DNA of 64,000 nt, taken from NCBI GenBank assembly GCA_963727755.1, contig CAVSHN010000008.1:310001-374000 (forward strand), in the 5' to 3' direction. The position numbers were made by a program, and so were the translations under genes. Below are positions 63,917-64,000 of the stretch, in pieces. This DNA comes from DASYAN01 sp963727755. GTDB lineage: Bacteria > Chloroflexota > Ktedonobacteria > Ktedonobacterales > Ktedonobacteraceae. The notes beneath the pieces are model-generated. The model saw only the letters and a program-made list of their open reading frames with translations. It searched no databases and was not told the DNA's origin. Numbering within the stretch: the first letter of the stretch is position 1; every line of letters starts with the position of its first letter.

Positions 63917-64000
63917 GGCATGCGTCAAACCTGGTTGACAGTTTCTGACAAACTGAATCGCAGAAAGTGCCTTGCCAAGAGGCTTTAGAGATATCTGTGA

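Overview
The window looks like a chromosomal segment of a Ktedonobacter-like member of the Chloroflexota. This is inferred from gene content: MEP-pathway isoprenoid genes (ispD, ispF, ispE), a MenF/MenD/MenH/MenB menaquinone set, a GxGYxYP protein, an Rpn-type nuclease, an HTH-array protein and large repeat proteins, at moderate GC with Shine-Dalgarno-led genes. No rRNA or marker gene is present to fix the taxon.

Layout. 1-5.3 kb: a TnpB gene running off the left edge, an alpha/beta hydrolase that has lost its nucleophile, a membrane protein, a ParE/RelE-like toxin with a frameshifted antitoxin, and metK behind a complete SAM-I riboswitch and terminator. 5.6-8.6 kb: a 990-residue protein of 37-residue helical repeats plus a coiled coil. 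9.4-10.5 kb: an orphan HigA and a HigB-HigA pair with a frameshifted toxin. 10.7-20 kb: GxGYxYP protein, GT39-like mannosyltransferase, penicillin acylase, Rpn nuclease with a duplicated C-terminal fragment, cysS. 20.4-22.8 kb: two secreted ricin-fold lectins. 23.2-24.4 kb: overlapping ispD-ispF.

24.7-36.8 kb is an accessory block. It holds a Cys/Gly-rich coiled-coil repeat protein, four decaying tandem copies of a TPR gene, and a cassette array that looks like a polymorphic toxin locus. That array has one long toxin-like protein followed by a 246-residue partner, then an orphan copy of the toxin C-terminal module with its own partner, then a third partner behind module debris, then a fourth vestige cut off by a dispersed repeat. 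A second copy of that repeat lies beside hicAB at 43.4 kb.

36.9-47.7 kb: an exported protein, a TIM-barrel-like protein, a glycosidase-like protein, ispE, an HdeD-like protein, and the men genes (menF-menD and menH-menB, separated by an opposing hicAB module). 47.8-51.9 kb: a protein with nine 9-residue repeats, a lone HicB, a GNAT acetyltransferase, a 43-residue-repeat protein and a small HTH protein. 52.3-57.6 kb: FHA protein, PrsW-like protease, Crp/Fnr regulator, UbiA prenyltransferase, dolichol-phosphate-mannose-synthase-like transferase and a NYN ribonuclease. 57.8-61 kb: tRNA-Asp whose last bases recur 3 kb downstream, bracketing an HTH-array gene and a GC-richer alpha-amylase. 61.5-64 kb: an AT-rich broken chloramphenicol acetyltransferase, a restriction-methylase fragment and a Tiki/ChaN-like protein.

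At least a dozen genes carry single-base indels, many in short homopolymers and including menF. Uncorrected sequencing error is therefore a serious alternative to true pseudogenisation throughout.
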